From Sodalis ligni (GTDB lineage Bacteria; Pseudomonadota; Gammaproteobacteria; Enterobacterales; Enterobacteriaceae), in assembly GCF_016865525.2 (NCBI RefSeq), contig NZ_CP075169.1, positions 124,001 to 188,000 on the forward strand: a DNA stretch of 64,000 bases, given 5' to 3'. The notes under the pieces are model-generated. The model did not search any database, had not been told where the DNA came from, and saw nothing but the letters and a program-made list of their open reading frames with translations. The number at the start of each line of letters is the position of its first letter. The first letter of the stretch is position 1. Made by a program: the position numbers and the translations under genes. Positions 18,770-28,321 of the stretch are shown here, in pieces.

Positions 18770-20036
18770 ATGACCAGAAAAAGATACTGTTAAATATGGC
18801 GTGTATTCCGAAGTAGGTAAATTACGCAAGGTGTTGGTGTGCGCGCCGGGGCGGGCACATAATCGGCTGACCCCCAGTAACTGTGATGAATTGCTGTTCG
18901 ACGATGTATTATGGGTAGAACGGGCGAAACGGGATCATTTTGATTTTATCGTCAAAATGCGCGAGCGCGGCGTGGATGTGCTGGAAATGCATAATTTATT
19001 GGCGACCACCCTGGAAAATCCGACGGCCAAGGCGTGGATTCTGGACCAGCAAATAGTGCCGAACGAGGTTTCACTGGGCATACTCAAGGAAACCCGCGAC
19101 TTTCTCGACGGCCAGCCGTCCCGCCTATTAGCTGAAATCCTCATTGGCGGTCTTTCAACCACCGAACTGGCGGACGCCGGCCATTATGATAACGAAGAAC
19201 TGAAATTGATTCGCGAAGCGGTGGGCATTACCGAATATATGTTGCCGCCGCTGCCCAATACGTTATACACCCGGGATACCACCTGCTGGATTTATGGCGG
19301 CGTGACGCTTAATCCGCTGTATTGGCCGGCCCGGCATGAAGAAACGCTTCTGACCGCCGCCATCTATAAATTCCATCCGGATTTTGTCCACGGGGATTTT
19401 GACATTTGGTATGGCGATCCCACACAGCACCATGGCACCGCCACTCTGGAAGGGGGGGATGTAATGCCTATCGGCAACAAGACCGTGCTTATCGGCATGA
19501 GTGAGCGTACCTCCCATCAGGCCATTACCCAACTGGCGGCCGCGCTGTTTGCCAATCCGCGTTCCGGTGTGGAGCGGGTAATGATTGCCGCCATGCCTAA
19601 ACTGCGAGCGGCCATGCATTTGGACACGGTGTTCACTTTCTGCGATCGGGACGTGGTAACGCTCTATCCGACCATTGTTAATCAAATCAAAACTTTCTCC
19701 CTGCGCCCGGACAGCGGCCCCACCGGCATGAAGCTCAGCCGCGACGGCGGCAGCTTTGTGGAAGCGGTGGCGGCGGCGTTAAACCTGGACAAGCTTCGGG
19801 TGGTGGAGACCGAGGGCAACGATTACGACACCGAACGCCAGCAGTGGGACAGCGGCAATAATATGGTAGCCCTCTCGCCGGGGGTGGTGATGGCCTATGA
19901 TCGCAACACCAAAACCAACACGCAATTGCGTAAAGAGGGCGTGGAGGTGATTGAAATCGTCGGCAGCGAGTTAGGCCGCGGCCGCGGCGGCGGTCATTGC
20001 ATGACCTGCCCGCTGTGCCGTGACGCGGTGGAATGA
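18770..20036 (+). pseudogene. arcA: Arginine deiminase ArcA, frameshifted near the N-terminus
   Basis: Converts arginine to citrulline and ammonia. The main frame (GTG 18801 to 20036, 411 aa) contains [34 protein letters not shown] and the catalytic cysteine in [11 protein letters not shown] near the end, so the catalytic core is complete. The best start is ATG 18770, behind GGAG at 5-nt spacing, but it reads MTRKRYC-stop. Removing one A from the run at 18778-18782 gives [16 protein letters not shown], which joins the main frame and restores the expected N-terminus. So there is one surplus A, either a lesion or a sequence error. It follows arcD by about 100 bp. No arcB/argF or arcC follows, so the pathway is incomplete here. 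Confidence 0.82.
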
Positions 20037-20185
20037 AAGCAAGATGGCGCTAAACGCCAGGGGCGGTAATGCCATTTCGCATAATGATTCGCGAACCAGG
20101 GTAAAAATACACTAAGCTACCTTTTTCAGGAGCGTTTTATCTGGGCCGGGATAGCCCTTTTCTCCGAGTAAATTAAGGGGCTTTT

Positions 20186-22021
20186 ATGCTGTTCCGCCGT
20201 TTTGAAAGCATGATCGATATTTTCCAGGAATCCCCCGCGTCCGCGCCGCCGGATCGGGTTTTACCCTTCTATGTGTATTATCTGCGCCAGGTGTGGCCTA
20301 GCTTCGCCGCTCTCCTGGTGGTGGGGCTTATCGGGGCGTTGATCGAGGTGGCGTTATTTCCTTACCTCAGCCGTCTTATCGACCTGGCGCAAAGCAGTGG
20401 TTCAGGTCAACGTTTCTTCAGCGAACACGGGCACGAACTGCTGTGGATGGCGGTGGTGATACTTATCCTGCGGCCGATTTTTTTGACACTGCACGATTTG
20501 CTGGTACACCAGACCATCAATCCCGGCATGACGAGCATGATCCGCTGGCAGAATCATAATTATGTCCTCAGGCAGAGCCTGGGGTTTTTTCAAAACGATT
20601 TCGCTGGCCGTATCGCCCAGCGCATTATGCAAACCGGCAATTCATTGCGTGATTCGGCGGTGCAGGCGGTGGACGCTTTATGGCATGTGCTGATCTACGC
20701 CGTCAGTTCGCTGGTGCTGTTCGCCGAAGCCGACTGGCGCCTGATGATTCCGCTGATCGTCTGGATAGTGGGCTATCTCTTTTGCCTGTATTATTTTGTG
20801 CCGCGGGTTAAATCCCGCTCGGCGGTCTCTTCCGCCGCCCGATCCCGCTTGATGGGGTGCATCGTCGACGGTTACACCAATATCGCCACGTTGAAGCTGT
20901 TCGCCCATACGGATCTCGAGCGTCAGTACGCCCGGGAAGCCATTACCGAGCAGACGGAAAAGACCCAGTTGGCGAGCCGGCTGGTGACCGGCATGGACGT
21001 CACCATTACCATCATGAACGGTCTGTTGATTGTCAGCACCACCGGGCTGGCGCTGTGGCTGTGGTCGCAGTCGTTGATAAGCGTCGGCGCCATCGCCCTG
21101 GCCACCGGCCTGGTGATTCGCCTGGTGAATATGTCCGGCTGGATCATGTGGGTGGTGAACGGTATCTTTGAAAATATCGGCATGGTGCAGGACGGTCTTA
21201 ACACCATTTCGCAGCCGGTAAGCGTTACCGATCGCCCACTGGCGCCCAAACTGCAGGTGCGTGAGGGCGCGGTGAGCTTTGAAAATCTGCATTTCAATTA
21301 TGGCAAGGGACGGGCGGTGATCGACGGCCTGAATCTGGCTATCCGTCCCGGTGAAAAAATCGGTCTGATTGGCCCCTCCGGCGCGGGCAAATCGACGCTG
21401 GTGAACCTGCTGCTGCGCCTGTATGACCTCAACGGCGGGCGTATTATTATCGACGGGCAAAATATCGCCGAGGTGAACCAGGAGAGCCTGCGGGCCGGTA
21501 TCGGCATGATTACCCAGGACACGTCGCTGCTGCATCGCTCCATTCGCGAAAATCTGCTGTACGGCAGGCCCGGCGCCAGCGACGCCGAGCTGTGGCAAGC
21601 CATACACCGCGCCCGGGCCGATGAGTTTATCCCGATGCTGTCCGATGCCGAAGGGCGCACCGGCCTTGATGCCCACGTAGGGGAACGGGGCGTGAAGCTG
21701 TCCGGCGGCCAGCGCCAGCGTATCGCCATCGCCCGGGTGCTGCTCAAGGACGCGCCGATCCTGATAATGGACGAAGCCACCTCGGCGCTGGATTCGGAAG
21801 TGGAAGCGGCCATCCAGGAAAGCCTGGAAGTGCTGATGCGGGGTAAAACGGTTATCGCCATCGCGCACCGACTTTCCACCATTGCCAAAATGGACCGGCT
21901 GGTGGTGATGAGCGACGGTCGTATCGCTGAAATCGGCAGCCATAGCGAACTGCTGAGCCGGCAGGGACTCTATGCCCGGCTGTGGCAATACCAGACCGGC
22001 GGTTTTGTCGGCGTGGACTGA
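20186..22021 (+). CDS. ABC transporter, fused permease-ATPase (exporter type)
   Basis: 611-residue half-transporter: an N-terminal type-1 exporter membrane domain with about six helices (residues about 30-330), then a nucleotide-binding domain. The latter contains Walker A GPSGAGKST, Q-loop MITQDTSLLHRS, signature LSGGQRQR, Walker B ILIMDEATSALD and the switch His in AIAHRLST. It should act as a homodimer in the inner membrane; MsbA-like lipid or drug export is the family norm, but the substrate is not deducible. Start ATG 20186 has AAGGGG upstream. It stands alone between arcA and a minus-strand gene. Intact. Confidence 0.88.
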   Translation: MLFRRFESMIDIFQESPASAPPDRVLPFYVYYLRQVWPSFAALLVVGLIGALIEVALFPYLSRLIDLAQSSGSGQRFFSEHGHELLWMAVVILILRPIFLTLHDLLVHQTINPGMTSMIRWQNHNYVLRQSLGFFQNDFAGRIAQRIMQTGNSLRDSAVQAVDALWHVLIYAVSSLVLFAEADWRLMIPLIVWIVGYLFCLYYFVPRVKSRSAVSSAARSRLMGCIVDGYTNIATLKLFAHTDLERQYAREAITEQTEKTQLASRLVTGMDVTITIMNGLLIVSTTGLALWLWSQSLISVGAIALATGLVIRLVNMSGWIMWVVNGIFENIGMVQDGLNTISQPVSVTDRPLAPKLQVREGAVSFENLHFNYGKGRAVIDGLNLAIRPGEKIGLIGPSGAGKSTLVNLLLRLYDLNGGRIIIDGQNIAEVNQESLRAGIGMITQDTSLLHRSIRENLLYGRPGASDAELWQAIHRARADEFIPMLSDAEGRTGLDAHVGERGVKLSGGQRQRIAIARVLLKDAPILIMDEATSALDSEVEAAIQESLEVLMRGKTVIAIAHRLSTIAKMDRLVVMSDGRIAEIGSHSELLSRQGLYARLWQYQTGGFVGVD

Positions 22022-22031
22022 CTCCTGACGC

Positions 22032-23153
22032 TTACTCTTGACGATAGGGCAGCGCTTTGCGCGCTTCTTCCGCCCAGGCGCGCACCGCGTCCCGTTCTTC
22101 GTTAAGAAATTCCGCCACCGCGGTTCGCAGCCCCGGATGGCGCAGGTAATGCCATGAATCGGTCAGCACCGGCTCAAAGCCGCGAATCAGCTTATGTTCC
22201 CCCTGGGCGCCGGCGTCGAAGCGCGACAGACCGTGGGTGATGGCATATTCGATTCCCTGGTAGAAACAGGTTTCAAAGTGCAGGCGATCGAACTCCGCCA
22301 GGCAGCCCCAATAGCGGCCGTAAAAGGTGTCGTCGCTCACCAGACTGAACGCCATGGCAACGGGTTGGCCCAGCCGGCATGCCAGCACCACCCGGATTGC
22401 ATCGGGCATCCGCTGAGCCAGCAGGCTGAAAAAATCCCGCGTCAGGTAAGGCGACTGACCCCGCACTTCATAGGTATTGGCATAGCAGGTATAGATAAAG
22501 TCCCACTGCGCCTCGCTGACCTGTCCTCCGGCCAGCCAACTGAAATCAATGCCTTGCGCCGCCACCGCTTCGCGCTCCTTACGCATCTGCTTGCGCTTGC
22601 GCGAACTCAAGGCATCCATGAAATCCTGGAAATCCCGATAGCCGCGGTTATGCCAGTGATACTGGCAACCTAATCGATGCAGCCAGTCCGGCCGGGCCGC
22701 CAGAAGAGAACCGGCTTTGGCATCGGTGAAATTCACATGGGCGCCGGACCAGCCCTGTTCGGCCAGATAATCCGGCAGCGCATCCAGCAGTTTTGCCGCC
22801 GCCGTCTCCGCCCCCAGCACACGGGAACCGGTTACCGGGCTGAAGGGCACCGCCCCCAGCCATTTGGGATAATACTGAATTCCGGCGCGATGGCAGGCTT
22901 CGGCCCAGCCGTGATCAAACACGTATTCTCCGCTGGAGTTTCTTTTGCGATAGCCGGGCATGGCGGCCAGGCAGCGGCCGTTTTCCCGCCACAGCAAATG
23001 ATGGGGACGCCAGCCGGAAAGCGGTCCCAGGCTGCCGCTCTCTTCCAGGGTCGAGAGAAAAGCGTGCTGTAAAAAAGGCTGTCCCGCGGGGACCAGGGCA
23101 TCCCACTCGCCGGCGGGTACATCGTTCAGGTGCGCCAGGGACGTCAAAGACAT
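22032..23153 (-). CDS. FemAB/GNAT-like peptidogalycan-recognition family protein
   Basis: 373-residue protein of the Pfam family called peptidogalycan biosynthesis/recognition, which has a GNAT-like fold related to FemAB aminoacyltransferases. Hallmarks seen are FLQHAFLSTLEESGSLG near the N-terminus, PGYRKRNSSGEYVFDHGWAEAC, RKRKQMRKEREAV, GRYWGCLAEFDRLHFETCFYQGIEYAI and FDAGAQGEHKLIRGFEPV. No signal peptide, so it is probably cytoplasmic. The biochemical role is not established. It converges with the ABC transporter gene, stops 10 nt apart, and is divergent from the antiporter gene. Confidence 0.82.
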   Translation of the reverse strand: MSLTSLAHLNDVPAGEWDALVPAGQPFLQHAFLSTLEESGSLGPLSGWRPHHLLWRENGRCLAAMPGYRKRNSSGEYVFDHGWAEACHRAGIQYYPKWLGAVPFSPVTGSRVLGAETAAAKLLDALPDYLAEQGWSGAHVNFTDAKAGSLLAARPDWLHRLGCQYHWHNRGYRDFQDFMDALSSRKRKQMRKEREAVAAQGIDFSWLAGGQVSEAQWDFIYTCYANTYEVRGQSPYLTRDFFSLLAQRMPDAIRVVLACRLGQPVAMAFSLVSDDTFYGRYWGCLAEFDRLHFETCFYQGIEYAITHGLSRFDAGAQGEHKLIRGFEPVLTDSWHYLRHPGLRTAVAEFLNEERDAVRAWAEEARKALPYRQE

Positions 23154-23394
23154 AACGTTGTGCTCCGGTTACATGCCGTCAACCACAGACAGTAGCCAGT
23201 TGCCGGGCGATACGCAAGACAAGGGGCACGCAGAGCCAAAAGCCGGGCGCACCCACGGGTGGAAATGTGCGTTGCTCACGGCTTAATTGTGAAAGCGGTC
23301 TCTGCCCTATCCGCTTCAGATCCAGACATAATCAGGGATCGTGGAAAAAATCGATCATACTGAAAGGAGAATAAAAACATTATCAGGAGACTCC

Positions 23395-24750
23395 ATGGGT
23401 TTTACGGGATGGATAGCGGCCGTGGGCGGTCTGTTGTTGTTGATGTCGCTGGCCTCCGGCTGGATCCATCGCGGTCCCGTCACTTCTTTCGGGTTGTATT
23501 TGGCGGCGGGCATTGTCTGTGGTCCATGGGTCCTGAATCTGCTGCGGGTGGACGTGGCCGCCCATGCGGTGCTGATAGAGCGGGTGACCGAAATTGCCAT
23601 GGCGGCTTCCCTGTTTATCACCGGTCTCAAGCTGCGGCTGCCGTTTCGCGATCCGGGCTGGCTCATGGGGGTGCGTCTGGCCTTTCCGGCCATGATCTTT
23701 ACCGTGGTGGGCGTCACCGTGGCTGCTCATTTTCTGGCCGGCTTTTCCTGGCCGCTTTCCCTGGTCTTCGGCGCGATAGTGGCCCCCACCGATCCGGTGC
23801 TGGCCAGCCTAATCTCGGTTAACGATGCACGGGACGACGACAGCCTGCGGGTTTCCCTGTCCAGCGAAGCGGGCATGAACGACGGCACGGCGCTGCCGGT
23901 ATTGATGCTGGGGATGCTGCTGCTTAACGCCCATCATCCGCTGTCGTTTGCCCAACTAGGCCATTGGGCGCTGGTGGATGTTCTTTGGTCGCTGCTGGGG
24001 GGGCTGGGCATCGGTTTCGGCCTGGGCCGGCTTATCGGACATCTGGCAACCCATCTTTCAAGCTCGCAAAACGACAGCGCGCCCAATGATTTCCTGGCCC
24101 TATCCCTGGTGGCGTTAAGCTATGCCGCGGCGCAAAGCCTGGACGCGTCGGGCTTTTTGGCCGCCTTTGCCGCCGGTGTCGGCCTGCGCCGAACCGAACT
24201 GGGCATTTTTAACCGCCATCCGCCGGATCACCTGCCGGAAGAGGAGCGAGGCGGCACGGCGGAATCCCTGGTGAACCCCAACCAGCGTGAAGCGTCGGGC
24301 GCCACCGGGCCGCTGCGCTCCGTCGGCCTGGTGGTGAGCGACGCGCTCTCCTTCGGCGATACCATGGAGCGACTGTTCGCCGCCGGTATCGTGATCGTGC
24401 TGGGCATCACCTTGGCCATGCATTGGGATCCCCAGGGGCTGCTGATGGCCGCCATCCTGTTTTTGCTGATAAGGCCGGCCTCGGTTTACCTGGCGACCAT
24501 CGGCAGCGGCGAGCCGCCTCTGCACCGGGCATTAATCGGCTGGCTGGGCATCCGCGGCATTGGCAGCATCAACTACATTACCTGGGCCTATAACCAGGGC
24601 CTGGCCGGCCCCGAGGCCGAACGCATGGCCAACATGGCCTTTACCCTGGTGGTGGCCAGCGTCATTGTGCACGGCGTTTCGGTGTCGCCCCTGCTGAACT
24701 GGCGGCAAGGCAAAATGGCGGCGGACGCGGAGCGGGAGAATAATCGGTAA
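23395..24750 (+). CDS. Na+(K+)/H+ antiporter, CPA1 (NhaP-type)
   Basis: 451-residue inner-membrane cation:proton antiporter of the CPA1 group, with about 12 hydrophobic segments. The conserved ion-pathway motifs GAIVAPTDPVLAS and SSEAGMNDGTALP (the ND pair) identify it. A hydrophilic insert around 285-315 (HPPDHLPEEERGG...) lies between helices. Start ATG 23395 has AGGAG at 5-nt spacing; an in-frame GTG at 23341 would add 18 hydrophilic residues and is less likely. The role is pH and cation homeostasis. Single gene, ended by the hairpin at 24774. Confidence 0.87.
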   Translation: MGFTGWIAAVGGLLLLMSLASGWIHRGPVTSFGLYLAAGIVCGPWVLNLLRVDVAAHAVLIERVTEIAMAASLFITGLKLRLPFRDPGWLMGVRLAFPAMIFTVVGVTVAAHFLAGFSWPLSLVFGAIVAPTDPVLASLISVNDARDDDSLRVSLSSEAGMNDGTALPVLMLGMLLLNAHHPLSFAQLGHWALVDVLWSLLGGLGIGFGLGRLIGHLATHLSSSQNDSAPNDFLALSLVALSYAAAQSLDASGFLAAFAAGVGLRRTELGIFNRHPPDHLPEEERGGTAESLVNPNQREASGATGPLRSVGLVVSDALSFGDTMERLFAAGIVIVLGITLAMHWDPQGLLMAAILFLLIRPASVYLATIGSGEPPLHRALIGWLGIRGIGSINYITWAYNQGLAGPEAERMANMAFTLVVASVIVHGVSVSPLLNWRQGKMAADAERENNR

Positions 24751-24773
24751 CCAAACAGGTGGTCTGGACAAAA

Positions 24774-24806
24774 AAAGGGATTACCCTTGCGCTGGGTGAT
24801 CCCTTT
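24774..24806. terminator. Bidirectional hairpin terminator between the antiporter gene and the Ig-like cluster
   Basis: Arms aaagggattaccc (24774-24786) and gggtgatcccttt (24794-24806) pair over 13 bp with one G-U wobble and a 7-nt loop. T-rich sequence follows on the plus strand and a run of A/T on the minus strand, so it can serve both converging genes. Confidence 0.75.
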
Positions 24807-24845
24807 GGCTTTATTTACCGAGCCCATTGTGAGGTAGGGTGAGTA

Positions 24846-25556
24846 TTACTCTGGGCCCAGATCGTAAACGTCTACCGTAAATTCTTGTGCACCATATCCA
24901 TTAAAATAGTAGCCCGGAGAGTGAAGCTCTCTACCTACGCCCGAATTAAGCGCGCGAATGGGAGTAAGACTATCGACGGCCAAAAGGGTAAAATCACGAG
25001 TAATGTCAAGGCGGCATTGTTGTGAAGATTCATTAAGTACATAAGAATTTGGGCACTCGCTAAAGGTTAAACCGCTCGTGGGAATACCCTAATACTATAC
25101 CTATGACCCGCAGTAATAACTAAGGGACCAAAAAGGACTCTAATCCCAAAAATATGTTTCCGGCGGCGTCGATACCCTGTTTGGACCCAAAAATACAGGA
25201 TACGTTACCACTGGCGTAAAAGTGATGGTTTCGCTGGTAGATACGGATGGATCGCTTCTCAGTTGCGCGCTGACGTTAAAAGAGCCGGGGTTAGAACTGG
25301 TGAAATAGGCGGTATACAGGCCATCGGTCCCGGTTGTTCTTGATACCGGTGGGTGGGTGGGAATGTGGTCGGAAATGAGTATAGTGCTGGAGACGCCGCT
25401 GCCGCCATAGGTTAAGTAAAACACCACTACGTTTTGGCTGGTGCCGTCCGCCGGTGCATAGTTGGCCACGATACGTGCGTTTAGGTCATAGTTGGTAGAC
25501 GGGGAGACCGGGCATTCGGGTGAGGTAACAGGATGGCATATAGTATTCTTTTCCAT
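24846..25556 (-). pseudogene. Decayed Big-1/Ig-like protein gene (paralogue of the 25945-26964 gene)
   Basis: The ATG at 25556, behind AAGGGG, opens a 138-aa frame that has the shared N-terminus (CHPVTSPECPVSP) and one Ig-like domain (ANYAPADGTSQNVVVFYLTYGG ... SETITFTPV), then stops at 25140. Homology to the intact paralogue continues beyond the stop: a second frame encodes FGPLVITAGHRYSIRV, matching its FEFIAGHTYRIENI. After another shift the original frame encodes PTSGLTFSECPNSYVLNESSQQ and a C-terminus ending FTVDVYDLGPE before TAA at 24846-24848, matching FVVQVYDDGPD. Two frame changes (near 25135 and 25085) therefore separate homologous segments. If expressed, the product is a truncated single-domain protein. 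Confidence 0.8.
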
Positions 25557-25944
25557 CGCCGACCCCTTGAAAAATTGCTAGTTTAGTCAGTATTGACGTC
25601 TGCTCTTCGTGTAAACATAAATGTATGGAGAATCATTATTAATTTCTGTGATTGGTAATAATCGTAGAAAATGCTTAGCGCTTCAATTTAAGCGGTATTT
25701 AACTACTATTTATTTCAAAATTTTAAATTTACTAACCAAATCCAAAAACCAAAGAAACAAATTAAAAAAATTAGCATTCTACCGCCAAAAGCAGAAGGAT
25801 AATAGCTGTTATCAGCATTTACTTTCGATTACAATGAAGATAGCAAGCTGTATAAGAAAGCAATGCCGATGAACTAGCATCAAGGTATTACCCTGGGATC
25901 AGGGTAATACCTTTATTTTAGGACATGGAACACCGTGCTTGTTA
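25557..25944. other. AT-rich spacer between the two related Ig-like genes
   Basis: 388 bp, clearly lower in GC than the backbone. It contains the promoter side of the decayed paralogue and, at its right end, a hairpin downstream of the intact one. An 83-codon plus-strand frame at 25621 is Lys/Asn-rich, has no similarity I recognise and is probably chance. Confidence 0.45.
25882..25913. terminator. Perfect hairpin terminator downstream of the 339-aa Ig-like gene
   Basis: ggtattaccctg (25884-25895) and cagggtaatacc (25900-25911) form a perfect 12-bp stem with a 4-nt loop, extended by AA/TT. It is 33 bp beyond the minus-strand stop at 25945. The plus-strand tail tttatttta is the more T-rich side. 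Confidence 0.75.
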
Positions 25945-26964
25945 TCAATCTGGGCCGTCATCGTATACCTGAACCACAAATTGCGTTACTGTTGGGCGAT
26001 TCCAATAATATCTAACCGTAGCACGGAGATCCACTCCTTGGCCGGAGTTCGACGCTCGAACATGCACTTGATTAATACCGGTTTGCAATAACATTATGAA
26101 ATCAGGAATTCTTGACGCCGAGCATGCTTGATTGCTTTGTTCAAACGCATAGTTACTGCAATAATTGATAGTCGACCATCCCGTAGCAATGTTTTCGATA
26201 CGATAAGTATGGCCCGCAATAAATTCAAAAGGGCTTATAAGGCTTTCAATTCCCATATAAAAATTGAGAGGGATAACTACCAAAAGGGACCCTAAATAGA
26301 TGGGATATGATGCTACGGGGATGAACGTCACTGTCTCGGAGGCGAACACACTTCTATTGCTTTCTACTTCCGCCCTGACGACAAAGGATCCTGGTTCGGT
26401 GCTGCTAAAAGAAGCAATATAGAGGCCATTGGGCGCGGTAGTGACCAGCTCAGTGAATGAGCCGTTAAAATATAAGCGTAACTGACCGGAGACGCTCGCG
26501 CCGCCATATGTTAAGTAAAATTCTACTTGGTTTATGCTGGTGCCATTGGCATAGGCATCATTAACGATTCTTCTGGACGTTAATTCGTAAGTCGGTTGAG
26601 GACCCGTCGGAATAAATGTTAACAAGCTATTGGCACTCACCGTGGGGTCTGCAGACAAGCTTGCGAATAATTGAACCGTTTCAGGTTCAGTATTTGTCGC
26701 CGCCACATCAAGAACGCCGTTGTTGTTGGTATAGGGAGTCGGAATAATTAAAGCGGCGCTGCCGCTAACGAAAAATTCAAGCTGCTGGTTGGCCACCTGA
26801 AAATTCACCGGGCTAGAGAGAGTGAAGCGTACGCCATTAAAGCTGGCGCCATCCGCCGGCGCATTATTAGCAACGATTTGTGAGGAGAGCACGTAATTGG
26901 CTAACGGCGATACCGGACACTCCGGAGGGATAACTGGGTAACATTTGTTTTCTTTTCCCATCAT
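25945..26964 (-). CDS. Big-1/immunoglobulin-like domain protein, 339 aa
   Basis: Protein of unknown function made of two bacterial Ig-like (Big-1/invasin-type) domains and a distinct C-terminal domain. Domain 1 (about 25-115) opens SQIVANNAPADGASFNGVRF and ends LTFIP. Domain 2 (about 122-215) opens RRIVNDAYANGTSINQVEFYLTYGG and ends SETVTFIPV. The C-terminal part (about 215-339) includes FIAGHTYRIENIATGW and ends VQVYDDGPD. There is no signal peptide or membrane segment; the N-terminus MMGKENKCYPV...PECPVSP carries two cysteines and prolines shared with the decayed paralogue. Start ATG 26964 has AGAGG upstream. Intimin and invasin use such domains as extracellular spacers; how these proteins would be exported, if at all, is not evident. 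Confidence 0.78.
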   Translation of the reverse strand: MMGKENKCYPVIPPECPVSPLANYVLSSQIVANNAPADGASFNGVRFTLSSPVNFQVANQQLEFFVSGSAALIIPTPYTNNNGVLDVAATNTEPETVQLFASLSADPTVSANSLLTFIPTGPQPTYELTSRRIVNDAYANGTSINQVEFYLTYGGASVSGQLRLYFNGSFTELVTTAPNGLYIASFSSTEPGSFVVRAEVESNRSVFASETVTFIPVASYPIYLGSLLVVIPLNFYMGIESLISPFEFIAGHTYRIENIATGWSTINYCSNYAFEQSNQACSASRIPDFIMLLQTGINQVHVRASNSGQGVDLRATVRYYWNRPTVTQFVVQVYDDGPD

Positions 26965-27336
26965 AGGCCTCTTAAAATGTTGATGCTATTTGTTAGGGAA
27001 TACAATTGCTCTCTGTGTAAAATTAAATGGACCGAGCATATCATATCCAACTTACGGCATAGATAATTACTGTGGAAAACGGAAAAGACCTGCTAATAGT
27101 TAACCACCACATATTCAAAGACTATTTTGGCTCGCGCAGATGGTCTATGAGTAAGTGCGTAATCAATTACTATTATCTTGCTCTATGAAAACTATCTTTA
27201 TTTTCCACTGTATGCCTCTTATACATTTTCAAGAACGTAAAGGCTTAAAGTAAAATGTTTTATTATGATTATATTGAAAATTACTGGGTTACCGTTAATG
27301 CTCATATTTAGCATTAACCCCATTTCACTACATCTT
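26965..27336. other. AT-rich intergenic region inside the Ig-like cluster
   Basis: 372 bp without a gene. A hairpin (27294-27318) follows the 309-aa gene at the right end, and the promoter of the 339-aa gene should lie at the left end, so the two genes are probably separate transcripts. Confidence 0.45.
27294..27318 (-). terminator. Hairpin terminator downstream of the 309-aa Ig-like gene
   Basis: gttaatgct (27294-27302) and agcattaac (27310-27318) form a perfect 9-bp stem with a 7-nt loop, 18 bp past the minus-strand stop at 27337. Confidence 0.6.
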
Positions 27337-28266
27337 TTATATAAAAGTGACAAGTGTGGTATTTGTAGCATTGCCTAACGCATATTCAGCGGTGATAATG
27401 ACACTTAAGACCACGGGACTTGTTATGCTAACGGTAATTTGTCCTTGGGTATTGGTTAGTGCTATTTCTGGATTTACGGCGGCTTGCGTAGGATTGGCGA
27501 TAAAAGTCATCAATGCGCCAGGAACCACATTGCCGTCGATATCTCTAAGCGTGTAACGAATACGATAGATGCCTCCTACGGGTACATTGATATCGAGAGG
27601 TTCGGCGGAAATAGTATGGGTGATCGGTGAAGTGAAACTGACTACGGTATAATTATAGACCGTAGGCTGACCATCCAAAATGGCTTTTACTTCCACCGAA
27701 GCCGGGGTACCACTGCGCAAAGAAACCCGCGCCAGTCCTGCGTCGTTGGTAGTGTCAAAAGTGTTATATAAGCCACCCATGCCCCGTACTATCGAATAGC
27801 TTAGCACCCTACCCGGCACGGGCTGTTCAGTGGTGAAATCCCACAAAGTATATTGAATAATATTACTAGCAAAGTCATTTGCCGGCGCGTAATTGGTCTC
27901 GACATTGGCGATAATGCCCAAGCCGGTGATTTCATCAGGGCTTTCAAAAGTGGAATAGCTTACCGCAGATATCCCGTCGAACTGGCAAGTCACGGCCACC
28001 GTTTCCTGTTGGCAGTCGGTAAAATACACTATTGCTTGGCCCCGGTTATCCGTTATCGCGCTAGTTTGTTTGCTATCATCGCAAAACGCTGCATTGCCCG
28101 AAAGCCAGAATGTGACAAGAGACCCGCACAGCGGTAGCCCAAACCTATAAAGCGTCGCCACAGCATTATTTTTGTCTCTTCCGTCAGCCTTTGCGGTAGC
28201 GGAAGAGGTTAAGGCAAGATGGTAATCTCTCTTAGGAATATGATGAGACGAACATTGATTTTGCAT
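27337..28266 (-). CDS. Big-1/immunoglobulin-like domain protein, 309 aa
   Basis: Three tandem Ig-like domains. Domain 1 (about 16-110) starts LALTSSATAKADGRDKNNAVA and includes SGNAAFCDDSKQTSAITDNRGQAIVYF, the classic Big-1 pattern in which a Thr-Asp-x-x-Gly turn precedes a beta strand. Domain 2 (about 115-210) contains ANVETNYAPANDFASNIIQYTL and TTNDAGLARVSLRSG. Domain 3 (about 213-309) ends in NTQGQITVSIT and LVTFI. It has no signal peptide and no anchor. Start ATG 28266 follows GGAGG with 5-6-nt spacing, a strong site. It is 55 bp downstream of the 305-aa gene, so the two are probably cotranscribed. Function unknown; related to its neighbours by domain type only. Confidence 0.78.
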   Translation of the reverse strand: MQNQCSSHHIPKRDYHLALTSSATAKADGRDKNNAVATLYRFGLPLCGSLVTFWLSGNAAFCDDSKQTSAITDNRGQAIVYFTDCQQETVAVTCQFDGISAVSYSTFESPDEITGLGIIANVETNYAPANDFASNIIQYTLWDFTTEQPVPGRVLSYSIVRGMGGLYNTFDTTNDAGLARVSLRSGTPASVEVKAILDGQPTVYNYTVVSFTSPITHTISAEPLDINVPVGGIYRIRYTLRDIDGNVVPGALMTFIANPTQAAVNPEIALTNTQGQITVSITSPVVLSVIITAEYALGNATNTTLVTFI

Positions 28267-28321
28267 AAAATACCTCCGGCAGATCTTCTGTTTTTATAGC
28301 TATAAAGATAAAATAATGTGA

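Noticed and set aside
20678..21988. 436-codon minus-strand frame within the ABC exporter gene
   Set aside because: Antisense shadow of a gene with Walker A, signature and Walker B motifs; product rich in His/Gln with no conserved motif.
25621..25872. 83-codon plus-strand frame between Ig-like genes
   Set aside because: AT-rich Lys/Asn composition, no good ribosome site, no recognised family; probably chance in AT-rich DNA.
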